Of a stretch of 60,000 bases of DNA, positions 57,638 to 60,000 are shown piece after piece. The stretch covers positions 12,340,001 through 12,400,000 of the forward strand of contig OU612065.1 of NCBI GenBank assembly GCA_914767715.1, in the 5' to 3' direction. The notes beneath the pieces were generated by a model. It did not search any database. It was not told the origin of the DNA and saw only the letters and a program-made list of their open reading frames with translations. Position 1 is the stretch's first letter. The number at the start of each line of letters is the position of its first letter. Position numbers and translations under genes: made by a program. Origin of the DNA: Membranipora membranacea (lineage: Eukaryota > Bryozoa > Gymnolaemata > Cheilostomatida > Membraniporidae).

Positions 57638-58710
57638 CTAAAAAACAATATAAACATTGGTATGGAAATCTTCGGTAGTGTAAGTGAGTAAGGAGATCAT
57701 CTCGGGCTGCCATATTCAAGCACCAGCTGGATGAAGATGTATGGGATGTGTGTTGCAGCAAGGGAGATCTGGTGGCTCAGCATACCAATGCTCATCTATT
57801 CTGCAGCCTTGTGATAGTCACATATGTGGACTGAATGTGTGCCATAGTGAGGGTAATGGAAGTTTGGTGTAACGCTGACACTGACAAAATTAGTATATTT
57901 ATTTATGCATTAATGTAAGGTTAGTTGTATCAACTCCTTGGCTATACCGTCCATGATTCATAACTTTAAAAGGCTTCCAGAACAAATGAACCGGCGATGA
58001 GATGGTGACTTCAAGACCTGGCCTTCAAAAGTTGTTATTTTTTTTCTAGCTAGTAATTTATTGTGACAGATAAAGGTAATATACTCCACACGGATCAAAA
58101 TATCAATGTGGGACGCTATCTTGAAATGTTTGCTACAGCTAGACATTATGCCAAAGCATACTTTTATTATATTATGAAATTGGTAAATTTTGCTATAATT
58201 TTAAATGCAGATGATAGAGTCAGATCTTGTGTTGCAGTTTCAAATTGTTGTCTTTTCATCCTACTCCAGATAATTCATCTGCTTATATGGCAATGTTCTA
58301 TTTTTTATAGTCCATTAATTGAAATATTTGTTAAGCACAATTAGTAGAACCAGGCTGAGTTTGCCTGTGATACTGAAACACTGGGATTTTTAAGACATGG
58401 CGTTAAATGAGCACTTAATGATGCTTGGTAATCAAGTCAGCCATGATTTTTCTGTTCTCTGGATAGGATATATTGTACATTCATTGTTCAAGCAATAAAA
58501 TTATGAAAATTGTTGACTCCTTTGGTTTCTCAATACGTCACGGTAACGCTGAATTATTAAAGAAATAATCAAATTAACGAGGCCATGCCACATGACAGTC
58601 AGACCTGTATAACACAACACGATCGTATGTGGAAGAGAACATTTTACAGCGACAATTCTGACACGTTGAAACAGGGGATAAGCTATCTTCAACACCCCAA
58701 TGTTTGAACC
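57638..58710. other. ChAT 3' region and intergenic spacer
   Basis: AT-rich, no gene recognised. AATAAA occurs at 58494-58499 and is the likeliest ChAT polyadenylation signal, 217 bp before the next start codon, so the two genes are close and head-to-tail. Confidence 0.5.
58494..58499 (+). promoter_or_regulatory. AATAAA polyadenylation signal, probable end of ChAT
   Basis: Canonical hexamer in 'AGCAATAAAATT', about 860 bp after the ChAT stop. Weaker variants lie closer, so this is a best guess. Confidence 0.4.
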
Positions 58711-59560
58711 ATGAAGCTCAAATTTGGATTGTGTCTTTTATGGAGTATAATTAGTCTCACATATTCAGGTATCATTGTAGTTTTTACTCCTTGCCTATAT
58801 CCACATAGATATTACTACCAGTCTGTCAGCCAGTCAGTCAGTCAATCTAATGAAGTAAATTAGCTATGTGATAATTATAAAGAAATACTTGTGTATTCCT
58901 TAGCTTTATGCCTATGTCTATGCTTTATGTGGCAACATTATTAAAGCCGGAAAAAGCTGAAAATCTCCTTTCAACAACGGAACAGATTTTGTTACTGTGT
59001 CCACATGTTGTTGTGCATAATTTACTGTGATGCTTGTTTCCTGTTCAGCATCTTCTCACAATAAATGGGATCTTCTTGGAGAGATACAGAGTGATGGAAA
59101 TCTCGGGCATTACACTCATAGCTGTGTAGGAGATCTCAGACTATGTACTGAAGGATTTACCATATCCATAGACTTTCAGACTTTACCTGCTAGGGAACAA
59201 GTGGAGACAGGGCATGAGTTCATCCTCACCACTGGTGAGCAATATCTAATTCATCTTTTTGAATAAATTTGTATTCAATATTTGTAACTTGAATAATAAA
59301 ATATAGCACAATCTTAACCAAACAGCTGAACATTGATTGATTTATTGATATGATTGTGGGACCATGTCAAAGGTTCTCCACTGAACCGCCAGGCGTTTGA
59401 TGACAGAAGATGATTTTCAGTGTCGATCTTTTTTAATTTATAGGAGGGGAGAGTTCATTAGCCAATGGATTCTACATAAAACATGTCTTCGATAGGCAGT
59501 ATGAGGTTGCTGTTTCCAATGGGACAAAGACGTGGATGACGAAGTTTGATCTGCCCTCAG
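58711..59560 (+). CDS. Secreted or membrane protein with laminin-G/ConA-like domain (5' part; runs off the window)
   Basis: Three exons joined in phase 1: 58711-58768, 59049-59234, 59444-59560. Exon 1 is a signal peptide of 19 codons ('MKLKFGLCLLWSIISLTYS'). Exons 2-3 begin a beta-rich domain: 'GNLGHYTHSCVGDLRLCTEG' then 'FTISIDFQTL', followed by 'NGFYIKHVFDRQYEVAVSNG' and a Trp. The 'C..D..LC..GFT.S' pattern, followed by a strand and N-glycosylation site, is typical of ConA-like/laminin-G modules in the ectodomains of invertebrate adhesion proteins and adhesion GPCRs. Downstream exons are beyond the window, so the full product is unknown. A phase-1 donor (GTAAGT) at 59561 shows it continues. 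Confidence 0.7.
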
Positions 59561-59820
59561 GTAAGTGTATTAGTGTCTCAATAATGTAACATGGGGTATG
59601 TTCCAATCCCAAGCTTAGCTATCGCTTGTCACAGCCTCATGCTTGCATTGAAACTCAAGTAATTGAAAGGTCACATGGATTACAAACTCAGCCACAAGTG
59701 AAGATTTCCAGTACTCTCTTATTGCCTCTTATATAGTTGTCTTCTCCTCCCCATAACCAGATAACTCTAGCAATAATCTTGCGGTGGCTATTTTGTACTG
59801 TCGGTATAATCATGATATAA

Positions 59821-59880
59821 GCGTATATATATATATGTATATATAATATATATATATATATATATTTATTTATATTTTTA
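59821..59880. repeat. (TA)n-rich microsatellite
   Basis: About 60 bp of TA/TATA with few interruptions, in an intron of the last gene. Confidence 0.9.
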
Positions 59881-60000
59881 TGCTATCGTAAAGATGTACT
59901 ACATACTTATATATTCTATGCTTATGGGTATAACAATGAAAACTTATTATTGTCATAACATTGTAGTTATTTGGAATTTATCATATTTCTGCTTAGTTCA

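Noticed and set aside
1-60000. CRISPR arrays, rRNA genes, intact tRNA genes, bacterial operons
   Set aside because: The window is eukaryotic nuclear DNA. I saw no regular spaced repeats of CRISPR type, no rRNA sequence and no complete tRNA cloverleaf.

Overview
The window is animal nuclear DNA: AT-rich, with long introns, GT-AG splice sites and short exons (mostly 50-300 bp) that join in consistent phase. The gene content (a receptor tyrosine phosphatase with EGF/Ig/FN3 modules, a cholinergic locus, and a secreted or adhesion-type protein with a laminin-G-like fold) and the RTE- and CR1/jockey-type retroelement debris fit an invertebrate, most likely a lophotrochozoan. I cannot name the phylum from the sequence. 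All recognisable host genes are on the + strand.

Layout. About 1-6.8 kb is a repeat-rich intergenic region. It holds decayed non-LTR retrotransposon pieces (reverse transcriptase on the minus strand, an RTE-type endonuclease on the plus strand), a diverged satellite-like tract, and a 131-bp foldback element with a perfect 8-bp target duplication (a hAT-like MITE). From 7,123 to 40,148 there is one receptor-type protein tyrosine phosphatase gene. I reconstruct 31 coding exons, all in phase, giving 1,453 residues: signal peptide, EGF-like module, Ig-like domain, four FN3 domains, an R2B-type (PTPRK/M/T-like) juxtamembrane module, one transmembrane helix, an intact catalytic PTP domain D1 and a degenerate D2. 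Between the transmembrane exon and D1 lie in-phase candidate exons that could start a receptor-less isoform.

About 40.3-44.4 kb is intergenic. From about 44.4 to 57.6 kb is a complete cholinergic gene locus: a putative shared leader exon next to a perfect CRE, then an intronless vesicular acetylcholine transporter (45,223-47,208), then the coding exons of choline acetyltransferase (49,483-57,637). The transporter therefore sits inside the first intron of the enzyme gene. This co-regulates acetylcholine synthesis and vesicle loading in one neuron type. From 58,711 the first three exons of another gene appear (signal peptide plus a ConA/laminin-G-like domain); it runs off the window.

How the genes act together: ChAT makes acetylcholine in the cytosol and VAChT loads it into synaptic vesicles. 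The phosphatase and the final gene encode membrane or secreted proteins with no evident functional link to that pair beyond adjacency.
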